This document shows positions 1 to 8,717 of a DNA stretch of 64,000 nt, piece after piece (position 1 is the first letter of the stretch; the number at the start of each line of letters is the position of its first letter). Below the pieces are notes generated by a model. The model was not told the origin of the DNA and searched no databases. It worked only from the letters and a program-made list of their open reading frames with translations. Both the position numbers and the translations under genes were made by a program. The DNA is taken from contig NZ_JASAUZ010000001.1 in NCBI RefSeq assembly GCF_030162935.1, positions 310,001 through 374,000 of the forward strand, in the 5' to 3' direction. This DNA is from Comamonas halotolerans (GTDB lineage Bacteria; Pseudomonadota; Gammaproteobacteria; Burkholderiales; Burkholderiaceae_C).

Positions 1-408
1 GTCGACGAACTGGAATCCGTACTCGCTTTTGCACGCTCCGAAAGCATTCGACGAGGTGGTGGCCTATCTCTATTGCGCATAGCCCAAAGAGGAGCCTGCA
101 AAGCTGCAGATAACGAATGGCAATGCGGCTGGACACTAGCTATCGATGTCGACCAAGATGGCTCTGCTGACAACGATCAAGCTACATTGCGCCAGTCCAG
201 CAGTAGTTACAACAACTTAGTCATCTCCGCCTCAGCCAACAGCGACGCCATTCTCATTGACCGCTGGGGCACCCTCTCTCTTCTTGATGCTGGCAATATT
301 TTTGTACTAAGCGCAAGTCCGACTGACCAGCCCAGTGCAAATACCAACAAATTGTGCATCCAAGCTGGAGGCCTCATACGAAAGACAAGTGTTCTGAACG
401 CTTGCTAG
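1..408 (+). CDS. Type IV pilus minor pilin, FimT/GspH family (5' truncated by window edge)
   Basis: The reading frame is open from the first base and ends with TAG at 406-408, so the start codon and the prepilin leader lie outside the window. The visible part has the FimT/GspH (FimU-like) layout: an ARSESIRRGG segment just after the hydrophobic helix, then EWQCGW, a DxDxDGxAD-like loop, and a C-terminal LCIQAGG with a last Cys. The same landmarks in the same order occur in the next gene, so the two are tandem paralogues. Such proteins are low-abundance pilins that prime type IV pilus assembly together with PilV, PilW, PilX and PilY1, all encoded downstream. The family is well supported; whether it is closer to FimT or FimU is not resolved. 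Confidence 0.8.
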   Translation, partial: VDELESVLAFARSESIRRGGGLSLLRIAQRGACKAADNEWQCGWTLAIDVDQDGSADNDQATLRQSSSSYNNLVISASANSDAILIDRWGTLSLLDAGNIFVLSASPTDQPSANTNKLCIQAGGLIRKTSVLNAC

Positions 409-467
409 CCACTCATCCCTGAACCGCCTATCCATCCAAGACATTTGCTATAGATGAAGGATTTCCG

Positions 468-1037
468 ATGAATACCTACTTCGTCATGCATAGTGCCTAC
501 ACATCCTCATCCAGCGGGATGACACTGGTTGAGCTACTGATTAGCCTTGCCATCATGTCCATCTTGCTTGGCTTTGGGCTTGCCGGTTTCCGGGTCATTC
601 ATGAGCGCTGGCAAGTGACACAAGCCATACGTGCCATGGAATCATCTTTCAGGCTCGCACGCTCAGAATCGATCAAACGAGGTGGCCGCGTCGGCATTCG
701 AAAAATCGAAAACGAAATCAATGGCTGCCAAAACGCAACGACCAGCCGAGAGTGGGGATGTGGCTGGCTTGTATATGCAGACCAAAACAGCAATGGCTCA
801 TGGGACGCACAGCACGACACACTGCTTCAAGAATTTCGTCCAGACGCCAAAGTCAATGTTCGGCGCTCAGCCAATGGAAGTAGCCTCAACTTCAACCGAT
901 ATGGCATGACCCACCTCAACGCCATTGGCTTTACTTTTTCCCTCTTGCCTTCCGACAGTACTACGCAAAACGCTCAAACGCTATGCATTAGTTCTGGCGG
1001 ACGGATGCGAACCATTCAAGCAACAAGCTGTCAATGA
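468..1037 (+). CDS. Type IV pilus minor pilin, FimT/GspH family
   Basis: A 189-residue prepilin. A PilD-type cleavage site lies between Gly17 and Met18 (sequence GMTLVE), with Glu22 as the conserved Glu5 of the mature pilin and a hydrophobic helix to about residue 43. The soluble part carries ARSESIKRGG, EWGCGW, a DQNSNGSWD loop that looks able to hold a metal ion, and a C-terminal LCISSGG followed by a terminal Cys. It is clearly paralogous to the preceding truncated gene. It ends in an ATGA overlap with pilV, so the two are translationally coupled. Expected role: minor pilin in the priming/tip complex, inserted in the inner membrane before assembly. Confidence 0.85.
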   Translation: MNTYFVMHSAYTSSSSGMTLVELLISLAIMSILLGFGLAGFRVIHERWQVTQAIRAMESSFRLARSESIKRGGRVGIRKIENEINGCQNATTSREWGCGWLVYADQNSNGSWDAQHDTLLQEFRPDAKVNVRRSANGSSLNFNRYGMTHLNAIGFTFSLLPSDSTTQNAQTLCISSGGRMRTIQATSCQ

Positions 1038-1687
1038 AAATGAAAAAAGCAATGTTTCATCATTCCAAACAGCGTGGCATTACCCTGCTCGAGTCCTTAA
1101 TCGCCATATTGGTAATGGCTCTCGGAATTCTGGGTATCTTGGGAGCGCAGATGCGCACCCTCAGCAACACACAGACCAGCTTTCATCGTGCCCAGGCAAT
1201 AAGACTTATAGAGGATCTTAGCGAGCGTTTAATGACCACACCCAATGCTCTACGCAATGCCGACACCTATAAATCCCCCTGGGAAGCAGCGCCAAAAGAC
1301 GGCAAAGAAAAAAATGAGGAAGAGATAGCTGATTGCTACACCCAAGCTTGTGACAACACTGAACTCGCTCAATTTGACATAAGCCAATGGAAGGCCAAAG
1401 TGGCGAATACTCTACCCAGTGGCAACGCCAGTATCTTCTTTGCGGACGATGAGACTATCGATACTAACCGACGGCAGCTAGGCGTCATGGTCAGTTGGAG
1501 AGAAAACGAAAGCTCTACAACGAATGATTACCTCAACCCTTTAAACACCAGTAAGGGTAGCGGAGATGGAGAAGAAAAAACTTGCCCCGCCAATCAAACC
1601 TGCCATTTGCAGTTTATCCCCATCGTTGCCCGTTGCGCCCCATACTTCTCTGGCAGCAGTGTTCAGTTTTTCTGCCCAGGCAGTTGA
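1034..1687 (+). CDS. pilV: Type IV pilus modification/minor pilin PilV
   Basis: A 217-residue prepilin starting at the ATG that overlaps the stop of the upstream pilin (ATGA at 1034-1037). The prepilin site is Gly15/Ile16 (RGITLLES) with Glu20 at mature position 5, followed by a helix ending around GILGILGAQ. The pattern GITLLESLIAILVMALGILG is characteristic of PilV. The globular part has four or more cysteines (DCYTQACDN, TCPANQTC), so internal disulfides are likely. An alternative ATG two codons downstream (1040) would not change the mature protein. It works with PilW, PilX and PilY1 in the minor-pilin complex. Confidence 0.85.
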   Translation: MKMKKAMFHHSKQRGITLLESLIAILVMALGILGILGAQMRTLSNTQTSFHRAQAIRLIEDLSERLMTTPNALRNADTYKSPWEAAPKDGKEKNEEEIADCYTQACDNTELAQFDISQWKAKVANTLPSGNASIFFADDETIDTNRRQLGVMVSWRENESSTTNDYLNPLNTSKGSGDGEEKTCPANQTCHLQFIPIVARCAPYFSGSSVQFFCPGS

Positions 1688-1717
1688 TCTCTCACCGTCA
1701 CCTAAAGAGCTCAGTGT

Positions 1718-2611
1718 ATGCATTTATTATTTCCTGAACATTCAGGGGTTTCTAGCAGAAAACCACCCTCACCCAAGCATCATCAACAAGGAGTTTCATT
1801 AATTGAGCTCTTAGTTGGTATTGCAATAGGTCTGCTTACCGTTGCCGTTGCCATGGGAGCACTAATGAGTTCGCGCAGTGTCACTGCCACCGTAGGTGAT
1901 TCAAGCCAGTTTCAGCAACAGTCCTCATATGCATACAGAATTTTTGCCCAACAATTAAGGCAAGCAGGTTCTATGCGATTAAATCTTGCGCCTGATAAAT
2001 CCGAGGGAGCGACTATTGATATCAACGATCCTGTAGCTTTCGAAACCTCGGCAGAAGGCTTTAATCCCAAAAAAGACATTTTAAACGGATTAGATAACCC
2101 AGGAGACAATGAATTCCAACTCAGCATCGGCTACCGAAACTACGAAGAAATGCTACATATAGCAACAACAGATAATAATCGCGCCTCTTTGATGCGTAAT
2201 TGTCTGGGACAGGCAGGCGGAGATGATATTGTTCAGAGTCATTTTGTTTTGCGAAACAATACTCTACTGTGTGCTGGCGAAGGCAATGCCCAACCCATTT
2301 TAAACAATGTTGCAAATTTTCAGACGCGATATTTGCTGCAAGAAACTCCTCATGGCAATCCAAAAATCCAATATGTGACGGCGACTGGCGTAAAAGGCCA
2401 GTGGAACAAAGTTTTTGCAGTCGAGGTTTGTTTAACGCTGTTTGGCAACGAAGTTATTGATATGCCTGCTGGCAGCAGCTATGCAGACTGCCCGGACGCG
2501 GACGGCTTTATTACTCAGATTGATATGACAGCTTTGGCAGATCCTCGCAAAAACCGTGCACACAAAACATTTCGCTCCGTTTTTCAACTGCGCAGCCAAG
2601 GCCTTCTGTAA
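1718..2611 (+). CDS. pilW: Type IV pilus assembly protein PilW
   Basis: A 297-residue prepilin with a relatively long leader: cleavage is expected at Gly25/Val26 in QQGVSLIELLVG, Glu30 is the conserved mature Glu5, and the helix runs to about residue 48. The downstream FQQQSSYAYRIFAQQLRQAG segment is typical of PilW (long second-helix region after the N-terminal helix). Its size and its place between pilV and pilX fit PilW, the largest minor pilin of the priming complex. The gene is noticeably AT-richer than the housekeeping genes later in the window. Confidence 0.85.
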   Translation: MHLLFPEHSGVSSRKPPSPKHHQQGVSLIELLVGIAIGLLTVAVAMGALMSSRSVTATVGDSSQFQQQSSYAYRIFAQQLRQAGSMRLNLAPDKSEGATIDINDPVAFETSAEGFNPKKDILNGLDNPGDNEFQLSIGYRNYEEMLHIATTDNNRASLMRNCLGQAGGDDIVQSHFVLRNNTLLCAGEGNAQPILNNVANFQTRYLLQETPHGNPKIQYVTATGVKGQWNKVFAVEVCLTLFGNEVIDMPAGSSYADCPDADGFITQIDMTALADPRKNRAHKTFRSVFQLRSQGLL

Positions 2612-2631
2612 AAAAATTAATCCCCTGCATC

Positions 2632-3390
2632 ATGCAAAAAAAGTCCATCCAATTTATTTACCGCCAACGCGGTGTAGCCCTATTTGTGGTGATTATTTTT
2701 GTCATGCTCTCCATGTTGCTGGCTCTGTGGGCTTCGCGAACAGCGTGGTTCAACGAAATGGTTGTGGGCAACGATGCCGACTATCAACGCGCTTTTGAAG
2801 CCGCGCAAGCGCTGATACAAGATGCAGAACTTGATATACGCAGAGAACAGGCAAGCGGTGCGGCATGCATCAGTGACGATAAGGATCCAAAGATATGCCG
2901 AAAAGGAGAAAACATTAAAAAATTCCCTATTGAAGACCAAGACATCGGCATCTTACTGGCTGAACTTGACAGTTTAGAAGGCGTCAAATGTCACGATGCA
3001 ATATGCGCCAAGTTCACTGCTCAGCAAGATTTCTGGAACAACTCAGATCCCAAAAAAGGCATAACGCTAGCGCAGATGCAAGGAGTCGGCAGCGATAAAG
3101 CACCCGCTGCGCGCTATGGTGATTACACCGGCGCTAAAACCGGCGCAACCAGCAACCCCATTCTTGCTGAACGCACCCTTGGTCGGGGAGGTTGGTACTG
3201 GATAGAAGTTCTGCCCTATGCCAAAGGTGCTGGCAACTCTGCGCTAATCAGCAACAGTGCCACCAATCTTTTGGACATCAGTCTTGACGCATATGTGGTT
3301 TATCGCATCACTGCGCTAGCGCAGGGACTCAAGCCCAATACTCAGGTTGTCTTGCAGCAAACCTATGCGCGCCAACGACAAAAAGACTGA
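2632..3390 (+). CDS. pilX: Type IV pilus assembly protein PilX
   Basis: A 252-residue protein with a prepilin-like N-terminus: Gly14/Val15 in RQRGVALFVVI, then a hydrophobic helix to about residue 36. There is no Glu at mature position 5, which is the usual situation for PilX-type (GspK-like) tip pilins and supports the assignment. A conserved AFEAAQALIQDAE stretch follows, also typical of PilX. The 3' end lies about 55 bases before the chosen pilY1 start, so the two are probably co-transcribed. Role: minor pilin that bridges the pilin core complex to PilY1. Confidence 0.85.
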   Translation: MQKKSIQFIYRQRGVALFVVIIFVMLSMLLALWASRTAWFNEMVVGNDADYQRAFEAAQALIQDAELDIRREQASGAACISDDKDPKICRKGENIKKFPIEDQDIGILLAELDSLEGVKCHDAICAKFTAQQDFWNNSDPKKGITLAQMQGVGSDKAPAARYGDYTGAKTGATSNPILAERTLGRGGWYWIEVLPYAKGAGNSALISNSATNLLDISLDAYVVYRITALAQGLKPNTQVVLQQTYARQRQKD

Positions 3391-3445
3391 TGCGAAAGCT
3401 GGCTTCACGCCCCCACTTTTTTGTATGTTCACACAGGAGTTCACC

Positions 3446-6400
3446 ATGCGCCGTCTGACCGTTGACCAACCACGCAGTCGCAAAACCTTGCTGGCACTTG
3501 CTGTGGGCGCTGCGCTGGCACCGCACGGCGCTCATGCACTAGATTTGGCGCAATCGCCGCCAGGCACCACAGATCCTTATGTAGCACCGAACGTCATTAT
3601 TTCAATTGATGACTCTGGCAGCATGGGTTTTCGCTTGGATGCTGGTAATGCAACCAATGCAATTAACACTACAGTACCCAATGCTGACGGAAGCTGGGAC
3701 ACCCGTAGCCGTAGAATGAACGTGCTGAAATATGCCCTGAAGCAAGTATTTAATGATAGAGACCTGCTACCAGATGGAAAAATTCGTTTGGGCTGGCAAT
3801 CAATGTGGAACAATGGAAATTCTGTAAGTTATTACAACAATCTGAGTTATTGGTATGGTACAGGGTTAAATCCAGGGCTAGGGAGAACACCTGGTGCCAA
3901 TAATGTAGGCAGTGGAAATAAAAATAGCATCAAGGTTCTCGACAATACCCATCGTACAAATTTCATTGAGTTTGTTGATTATCTTCTTCCACAAGGAGGC
4001 ACGCCTTCTCACACCATGTTCCAACAAGCAGATGATTACTTGCGCAAAAAAAATGGAAGCAACCCTGTCAACGGAGGACCATGGGCAACTAATCCTGGTG
4101 GCAATGATGCACTTAGCAAAGAGTTTTTAGGCTGTAGACGTAATTATCACATCATGATGACAGACGGGCGTTGGAACAGCACAGCCTCTGGAGGAAATAG
4201 AGAAAGTACATCTTTCTATCTACCGGACGGCACCTATTACACCGCCAACGGCGATCAAACAAAGGTTTTCTACGACAAATATGCCAACACGTTGGCCGAC
4301 TGGGCTTTTTATAGCTGGTCGAATAACCTACAGCCCTCTATCTATAGCTCGACAGACTCAAAGAAGCAAATATCACTTTCTGGCGAATATCGTTCAGCCC
4401 CCAATAGCGAAGTTATTGGAGGAGTCCCAATTAATAAGTATTGGAACCCAAAATATAACCCTGCAAACTGGCCGCACTTGGTTACCTATACCATTGGATT
4501 CAGTGAAGAGGCCATTACATGGCCAGGTGCATCAAGCATTATCCGTCCCACTGAAACTACTCCTTTTGGCTATGATGGAAGCTTTCCAAACTTAGTTAAC
4601 GGAAGTCTGTCTTGGCCAAATACGAACGATGGTGAAAACGTGAGAGCCCTAGACCTATGGCATGCAGCAATTAATGGACGAGGGCGTTTTTACGCAGTCA
4701 GCAAAGGTGAAGATTTAGAAAAAGCATTTAGAGAAATTATTGGGGTCATTAAGACACAGGCTGAGCCAGACCGCAGCTCCGCCGCCGCCACTGGAATGTC
4801 CATCAACGACAAACCTGTCGGCATGTTTATTACCAGCAACAACCCCAAAGAGGCATGGCGAGGAGATATATGGGGATCAAAAATCGAATTATCCAATGAA
4901 AACGACCCATCAAAACGCGAAGTTAACACCTCATCTTTGTGGGGCGGAAAAAGCGCAGCGAGTATTCTGGACGCGAAATCGCCAGAAGATCGAACAATAT
5001 TGACTTGGAGTGACAATGACAGTGCCCCTGGCAAACCATTTCTCTGGTCAAACCTGAGCGCTGCACAAAAAGCATGCTTAAGCATACAAGCAGATAGCAC
5101 AACACCGTCTGATTGTGAAACAAATAATTCTTTAGATGCCCGAGGCGAAGATCGGCTGAATTACATCCGCGGAGATCGCAGCCAAGAGCTTAGTGCAGAA
5201 AAAGGCGTTTTCCGCAATCGCCAAACCCGGCTTGGCGATATCGTGAACTCCAATGTTTGGTATACCGGCGCTCCAGTTAGCAATTATTCATTCAAGGGTT
5301 ATTCGAAATTCACCTACGACAACAAAAGCCGCTTACCCATGATTTATGTGGGCGCCAATGATGGCATGCTACATGGATTTTCGGCAGATGATGGTAGCGA
5401 AAAAATTGCTTATATCCCTCGAGGTGTGTTACCCAACCTGACACGCTTGACCTGGCCATCGTTTGACGACAACCATCGCTACTTTGTCGATGGTTCCCCC
5501 ATGACAGGAGATGTAGACCTCGGTACAGGTGATAAGAACAGTGCGCAATACACCCCTGAATGGCATACCATGCTGGTTGGAACACTTGGGGCAGGCGGTA
5601 AAGGCTATTTCGTGTTGAATGTTACCGACCCTGCAGACTTCTCTAACGCCAACGCGGCATCCCTCGTGGTGATGGACAAAACCATGCACAGCGACGAGAC
5701 CATCAACTGCGTTGCAACCCCCCCAAAAGCTGGAGAAACAACATGCGCCAACCACGATGATGCTGATATAGGCCATATTTTTGCCATCCCCACTACCGAC
5801 GATAGCAATCCATTACATGCGAACCAAATCGCCCGACTCAACAACGACCGCTGGGCAGTAGTTATGGGCAATGGCTACAACAGCAAAAATGGACGTCCTG
5901 TTTTACTGATTCAATATCTGGATGGTGGCAAAGAACTACTACGTTTGCCTGCCACCAGCACAGTGAACAATGAAGAGAATCATCAAGACAATGGGTTGTC
6001 TGCGCCCCGCTTGGTAGACATCAACAATGATGGACGCCCTGACGTCGTCTACGCAGGAGATCTGCATGGCAATATGTGGAAATTTGTCATTGCAGCAAAA
6101 AATCCAGATGACTGGGGCGTGGCGTTTGATCGAGAACCTCTTTTTACTGCACTTGGTGGCACTGCTGGCACTCCTGAAAAGCGTACATTGGTGCAATCTA
6201 TTACTGCAGCTCCTACTGTTCGCGCCAATGATCGCACCAAAGTTACAGGCACTGGGAACGACAAAAAAATATTATCCGTAGGAGGCATGATGGTAGCCTT
6301 TGGCACAGGGCGCAATGTCACCACTTCAGACCCCGACAATACTGACATTCAGACTCTGTACTCTGTACTCGACAATACGCGGTATACGACCACCTACGAC

Positions 6401-7045
6401 ACCAGTACCAAACAAAGCTTTCTAGCTGTACACCCCGGTGATAGCAGCAAAAACATTCCTGTACCCACTCCTTTGGGTGACGGGCTTGATACAAAATCAA
6501 ATCAATCTAAGCTGGCTCAGCAAAAAGTAGGTCAACATTATGAGGGTGAAGGAACAAGCGAAAACCACGATTACTGGCAAATAGACAAGACCAGCGACGG
6601 CGATGCCCTCTCCGTAGATTGGAATAAACACAGTGGCTGGTATCTTGACCTACCGGAAACAGGAGAGCGTTTGCTCAAACCCATGAGCTTGTATGACGGC
6701 AGCAATATTCTGGCTGTTTATTCTCAAGTACCAGCGAAAGGCTCAGACAAGCTGAATGAACGAGAAAGCTGTGAGTCCTCCGCAGTGGATGAGGAACGCC
6801 AATACCTCACACTAATCAACATCATGGATGGCATGCGCCCATCCGTACAACTCATGGATAGAAATGGTGATGGCACCTTTGATCTGGTAGCTGATAACGG
6901 TGTTTCTCGCATGACAATCGTCAAAGGGGCCCACCGCATTATCAACCATGCAACGGACTCAACAGACTTTGGCAAGGGTGCCTCTTTCACCCTTGCACGA
7001 ATGCCCGAACAGTCGCTGCGTCCTAGCTGGCGCCAACTCAAATAA
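3446..7045 (+). CDS. pilY1: Type IV pilus tip adhesin / biogenesis factor PilY1
   Basis: The frame is open from 3347, inside pilX, but the ATG at 3446 is preferred: AGGAG lies 6 bases upstream and the product then starts with a signal peptide (about 31 residues, ending HGAHA). The resulting 1,199-residue protein has an N-terminal von Willebrand A-like domain with a MIDAS motif (Asp55-x-Ser57-x-Ser59 in DDSGSMG) and a C-terminal PilY1 beta-propeller. The propeller carries two EF-hand-like calcium loops, DINNDGRPD (Asp858-Asp866) and DRNGDGTFD (Asp1138-Asp1146). PilY1 caps the pilus with PilVWX and FimT/U, and acts in adhesion, retraction control and surface sensing. The vWA part is AT-rich and contains an A8 run at 4046-4053 that could slip. 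Confidence 0.9.
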   Translation: MRRLTVDQPRSRKTLLALAVGAALAPHGAHALDLAQSPPGTTDPYVAPNVIISIDDSGSMGFRLDAGNATNAINTTVPNADGSWDTRSRRMNVLKYALKQVFNDRDLLPDGKIRLGWQSMWNNGNSVSYYNNLSYWYGTGLNPGLGRTPGANNVGSGNKNSIKVLDNTHRTNFIEFVDYLLPQGGTPSHTMFQQADDYLRKKNGSNPVNGGPWATNPGGNDALSKEFLGCRRNYHIMMTDGRWNSTASGGNRESTSFYLPDGTYYTANGDQTKVFYDKYANTLADWAFYSWSNNLQPSIYSSTDSKKQISLSGEYRSAPNSEVIGGVPINKYWNPKYNPANWPHLVTYTIGFSEEAITWPGASSIIRPTETTPFGYDGSFPNLVNGSLSWPNTNDGENVRALDLWHAAINGRGRFYAVSKGEDLEKAFREIIGVIKTQAEPDRSSAAATGMSINDKPVGMFITSNNPKEAWRGDIWGSKIELSNENDPSKREVNTSSLWGGKSAASILDAKSPEDRTILTWSDNDSAPGKPFLWSNLSAAQKACLSIQADSTTPSDCETNNSLDARGEDRLNYIRGDRSQELSAEKGVFRNRQTRLGDIVNSNVWYTGAPVSNYSFKGYSKFTYDNKSRLPMIYVGANDGMLHGFSADDGSEKIAYIPRGVLPNLTRLTWPSFDDNHRYFVDGSPMTGDVDLGTGDKNSAQYTPEWHTMLVGTLGAGGKGYFVLNVTDPADFSNANAASLVVMDKTMHSDETINCVATPPKAGETTCANHDDADIGHIFAIPTTDDSNPLHANQIARLNNDRWAVVMGNGYNSKNGRPVLLIQYLDGGKELLRLPATSTVNNEENHQDNGLSAPRLVDINNDGRPDVVYAGDLHGNMWKFVIAAKNPDDWGVAFDREPLFTALGGTAGTPEKRTLVQSITAAPTVRANDRTKVTGTGNDKKILSVGGMMVAFGTGRNVTTSDPDNTDIQTLYSVLDNTRYTTTYDTSTKQSFLAVHPGDSSKNIPVPTPLGDGLDTKSNQSKLAQQKVGQHYEGEGTSENHDYWQIDKTSDGDALSVDWNKHSGWYLDLPETGERLLKPMSLYDGSNILAVYSQVPAKGSDKLNERESCESSAVDEERQYLTLINIMDGMRPSVQLMDRNGDGTFDLVADNGVSRMTIVKGAHRIINHATDSTDFGKGASFTLARMPEQSLRPSWRQLK
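4046..4053 (+). repeat. A8 homopolymer within pilY1
   Basis: Eight consecutive A residues lie in the vWA-encoding part of pilY1. A one-base slip would truncate the protein early. A second short run (C7, 5718-5724) lies in the propeller region. Runs of this length can be mildly mutable, but the sequence alone does not show switching. Confidence 0.5.
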
Positions 7046-7059
7046 GTAAAGCAGCATTT

Positions 7060-7491
7060 ATGACCATGAGAAAAAGCCAAGGTTTTACGCTGATTGAGCT
7101 GCTGATTGTGGTGGCAATCATTGGAAGCATCAGTGCATTCGCCTATCCCAGCTACACAGAATATGTGATGCGTGGGCACCGCGCAGATGCACGTGCTGGC
7201 TTGCTACAAACACAGCTGTGGATGGAGCGTGCGGCAACGGCGACAGGCGTGTACCCCACAGTATTGCCTGCAGAGCTGACTTGGGCCAATGACAACAGCA
7301 AACGCTACACCATTGGATTTGCGGCCGATAATACCAATGCAGCTTTCACACTGACAGCTATTCCTAAAGAAGGCCCTCAAAGCGAAGACCGCTGCGGAAC
7401 GCTGACGTTGACGCATACAGGGGCACGTGGCGTAGAAGATCAACCCACAGGAAGGTCCACCATGAGCGCTGCAGATTGCTGGAACCGCTAG
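7060..7491 (+). CDS. pilE: Type IV pilin PilE-like minor pilin
   Basis: A 143-residue prepilin. The cleavage site is Gly8/Phe9 in SQGFTLIELLIVVAIIG with Glu13 as mature Glu5, which is the textbook class-a pilin N-terminus. The segment YPSYTEYVMRGHRADAR is typical of PilE-like proteins at the end of Comamonadaceae minor-pilin operons. Two cysteines (RCGTLTL and ADCWNR) probably form the C-terminal disulfide loop. It is the last gene of the pil cluster, 14 bases after pilY1. An in-frame ATG two codons later would only shorten the leader. It may be a minor pilin rather than the major PilA. Confidence 0.85.
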   Translation: MTMRKSQGFTLIELLIVVAIIGSISAFAYPSYTEYVMRGHRADARAGLLQTQLWMERAATATGVYPTVLPAELTWANDNSKRYTIGFAADNTNAAFTLTAIPKEGPQSEDRCGTLTLTHTGARGVEDQPTGRSTMSAADCWNR

Positions 7492-7521
7492 GCATTGGCT
7501 GTGCGTTACCATTCAGACGCA

Positions 7522-8646
7522 ATGACTGAAGCTACGCACATTCCATCGCCCCATATGCAACAAGCGCTTGACTTTGCCCGTCAGGCGCTTTTTCTATCCA
7601 ACCCCAATCCACGCGTCGGCTGCGTGCTGGTGTCTTCTACAGGCGTTGTCATTGGTCAGGGTTTCACCCAGCAGGCTGGTGGGCCTCATGCCGAAGTCAT
7701 GGCGCTGCGTGATGCACAGGCTCGCGGTCATGACACGCGTGGGGCGACAGCTTATGTCACGCTTGAGCCTTGTTCCCACACTGGCCGTACCGGCCCCTGT
7801 TGCAACGCGTTGATAGACGCCGGAATTGCGAAAGTTGTGGGAGCGATTACAGATCCGAACCCGCAGGTGGCGGGACAAGGTTTTGCCAAATTGCGCGCCG
7901 CAGGTGTTGAAGTTGCAATGGACGATGCAGCTGGAGTGGCTTCGCGCGAGTTGAATATTGGTTTTTTCAGCCGCATGGTGCGCGGCACACCATGGGTGCG
8001 CATGAAGGCCGCAACTTCGCTGGATGGAGTGACGGCTTTGCACAATGGCCAGAGCCAGTGGATCACGGGCGCAGCAGCGCGTGCAGACGGTCATGCCTGG
8101 CGGGCACGTGCGTGCGCCATTCTGACCGGTATTGGCACGATTTTGGAAGATAACCCGCGCTTGAATGTGCGTGAGATAGACACTCCACGCCAACCCAAGA
8201 TTGTGGTGGTCGATAGCAAGCTGGACATGCCACTGGATGCCCATGTGCTTCAAGCTGTCAACGGCTGCATCATCTATACCAGCAGCACCAGCACCTCTAA
8301 AGCCGCAGCGCTGCAAGCCTTGGGAGCCACCGTCGTTGTACTGCCTAACGCGCAGGGCAAAGTCGATCTCGCGGCCATGCTGCGCGATTTAGGCCAGCGT
8401 GGCACCAACGAGCTGCATGTGGAGGCAGGCTTCAAACTCAATGGATCTTTCCTGCGTGAGGGTTTGGTGGATGAGCTGCTTCTGTATCTGGCCCCCAAGC
8501 TGCTAGGTGCGGGCGCCATGGGAATGGCCAACTTTGGCCCCTTGAATGCACTGTCTCAAGCCACTCCCTTGCAATGGCAAGATATCCAGCGCATAGGCGA
8601 TGATCTGCGTGTGCTGGCCCGCATTGCTGGGCGCGATCAGTTTTAG
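7522..8646 (+). CDS. ribD: Bifunctional diaminohydroxyphosphoribosylaminopyrimidine deaminase / 5-amino-6-(5-phosphoribosylamino)uracil reductase RibD
   Basis: Catalyses two consecutive cytosolic steps of riboflavin synthesis. The N-terminal deaminase domain (about residues 8-150) has the zinc ligands His56-Ala-Glu58 and Cys84/Cys93 in the PCSHTGRTGPC motif. The C-terminal reductase domain (about 155-370) begins RPGTPWVRMKAATSLDG-like and contains HVEAGFKLNGSFL. The frame extends upstream to a TTG at 7495, but the ATG at 7522 is preferred and gives 374 residues, close to the family norm. It follows pilE by 30 bases; no FMN riboswitch precedes it, so it may depend on read-through from the pil operon or a local promoter. 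Confidence 0.92.
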   Translation: MTEATHIPSPHMQQALDFARQALFLSNPNPRVGCVLVSSTGVVIGQGFTQQAGGPHAEVMALRDAQARGHDTRGATAYVTLEPCSHTGRTGPCCNALIDAGIAKVVGAITDPNPQVAGQGFAKLRAAGVEVAMDDAAGVASRELNIGFFSRMVRGTPWVRMKAATSLDGVTALHNGQSQWITGAAARADGHAWRARACAILTGIGTILEDNPRLNVREIDTPRQPKIVVVDSKLDMPLDAHVLQAVNGCIIYTSSTSTSKAAALQALGATVVVLPNAQGKVDLAAMLRDLGQRGTNELHVEAGFKLNGSFLREGLVDELLLYLAPKLLGAGAMGMANFGPLNALSQATPLQWQDIQRIGDDLRVLARIAGRDQF

Positions 8647-8717
8647 CCGCATGCCGCGAAGCAAACCCTCTGGCGTCTGACACGGGGGCCATCATTGCAT
8701 CGCTATATCTCTAAGCC

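Noticed and set aside
7492-7521. FMN riboswitch before ribD
   Set aside because: The gap to pilE is only 30 bases, far too short for the aptamer, and none of its motifs is present upstream.
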